Shown here in pieces: positions 43,582 to 43,707 of a DNA stretch of 43,707 bases. Made by a program: the position numbers and the translations under genes. Below the pieces are notes generated by a model. That model had not been told where the DNA came from and did not search any database. It worked only from the letters and a program-made list of their open reading frames with translations. Source of the DNA: Candidatus Cloacimonadota bacterium (lineage in GTDB: Bacteria > Cloacimonadota > Cloacimonadia > Cloacimonadales > Cloacimonadaceae); the NCBI GenBank assembly GCA_020532515.1, contig JAJBAY010000007.1, forward strand, positions 1-43,707, read 5' to 3'. Position 1 is the first letter of the stretch. Each line of letters starts with the position of its first letter.

Positions 43582-43707
43582 TGTCGATGGCAGTTAAAAG
43601 TGCACCAGTTTCGGAAGTTTAGATTGCACCAGTTTGTGTAATAATAAACTTAGCCTTTTGATAGAGATATCAGGAGGTGAAATGAAAGGAGCCGATGTGT
43701 ACAATGC
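43582..43707 (+). mobile_element. Left end of an IS21-family insertion sequence (partial)
   Basis: From TGTCGATGG at 43582 the sequence carries two copies of TGCACCAGTTT (43601-43611 and 43625-43635), the kind of repeated binding site found inside IS21-family ends, followed by a strong ribosome-binding site and a transposase-like start. The exact left border is inferred from the TG start and from the break in the neighbouring reading frame. The rest lies outside the window. Confidence 0.7.
43682..43707 (+). CDS. Start of an IS21-type transposase gene (istA-like, partial)
   Basis: GGAGGTGA at 43673-43680 precedes ATG 43682, which opens MKGADVYNA before the window ends. DVYxxV/I is the common opening of IstA-like proteins (…xELYxxVRRA…), but nine residues are too few for a firm call; the IS-like repeats just upstream support it. 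Confidence 0.5.

Overview
The window looks like a chromosome segment of a Gram-negative bacterium of the Fibrobacterota-Chlorobiota-Bacteroidota (FCB) group, and the best guess is a Cloacimonadota-like organism. The basis is inference from content. There are many secreted proteins ending in a FlgD-like / T9SS-type C-terminal domain (YPNPFNPSTT type), a PorV-like outer-membrane protein, a DUF4175-like membrane protein paired with a TPR protein, and tightly overlapping genes (ATGA and TAATG junctions). The core genes have about balanced base composition. No rRNA, tRNA or CRISPR array was seen.

Layout. (1) 1-5891: a compact plus-strand run with an upstream gene tail, thymidine kinase, YggT-like, DivIVA-like, purine nucleoside phosphorylase, DksA/TraR-like zinc-finger protein, signal peptidase II, a secreted OB-fold/cohesin-like protein, a PorV-like barrel and a small membrane protein. 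(2) 5892-6414: non-coding and rich in inverted repeats. (3) 6415-15438: DUF4175-like and TPR envelope pair, guaB, a Xer-type recombinase, then a substrate-binding lipoprotein and ATPase of a SsuA/ThiY-type ABC transporter. A hairpin terminator closes this block. (4) 15505-18949, minus strand: a porin-like protein, then an overlapping pair of an ornithine/lysine-type decarboxylase and an LDH2-type dehydrogenase. (5) 18950-30250: a spacer with a long perfect hairpin, a good promoter, a possible 46-residue leader ORF and four large mosaic secreted proteins built from shared modules, ended by a strong terminator. (6) 30251-33435: an AT-rich accessory zone with repeat elements, a minus-strand cation/proton antiporter behind a possible attenuator, and a 1.07-kb segment bounded by 26-bp inverted repeats that carries a HEPN-like gene. 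(7) 33436-42237: a 1425-residue ATPase-TPR-GAF-sigma54 regulator, an exonuclease-DinG helicase, murB and the orphan ABC permease, all overlapping. (8) 42304-43707: a secreted YD-repeat-like gene whose start is cut off by the left end of an IS21-family element running off the window.

How it fits together. The housekeeping parts cover nucleotide salvage and synthesis (tdk, PNP, guaB), envelope growth (lspA, murB, DivIVA) and DNA maintenance (Xer, DinG). The accessory part is dominated by large exported surface proteins. The ABC permease at 41455 is the natural partner of the binding protein and ATPase at 13751-15438 although it lies 26 kb away. The most novel-looking items are the shared ~105-residue module of the secreted cluster, the HEPN segment with terminal inverted repeats, two related families of intergenic hairpin repeats, and the IS21-disrupted surface gene.
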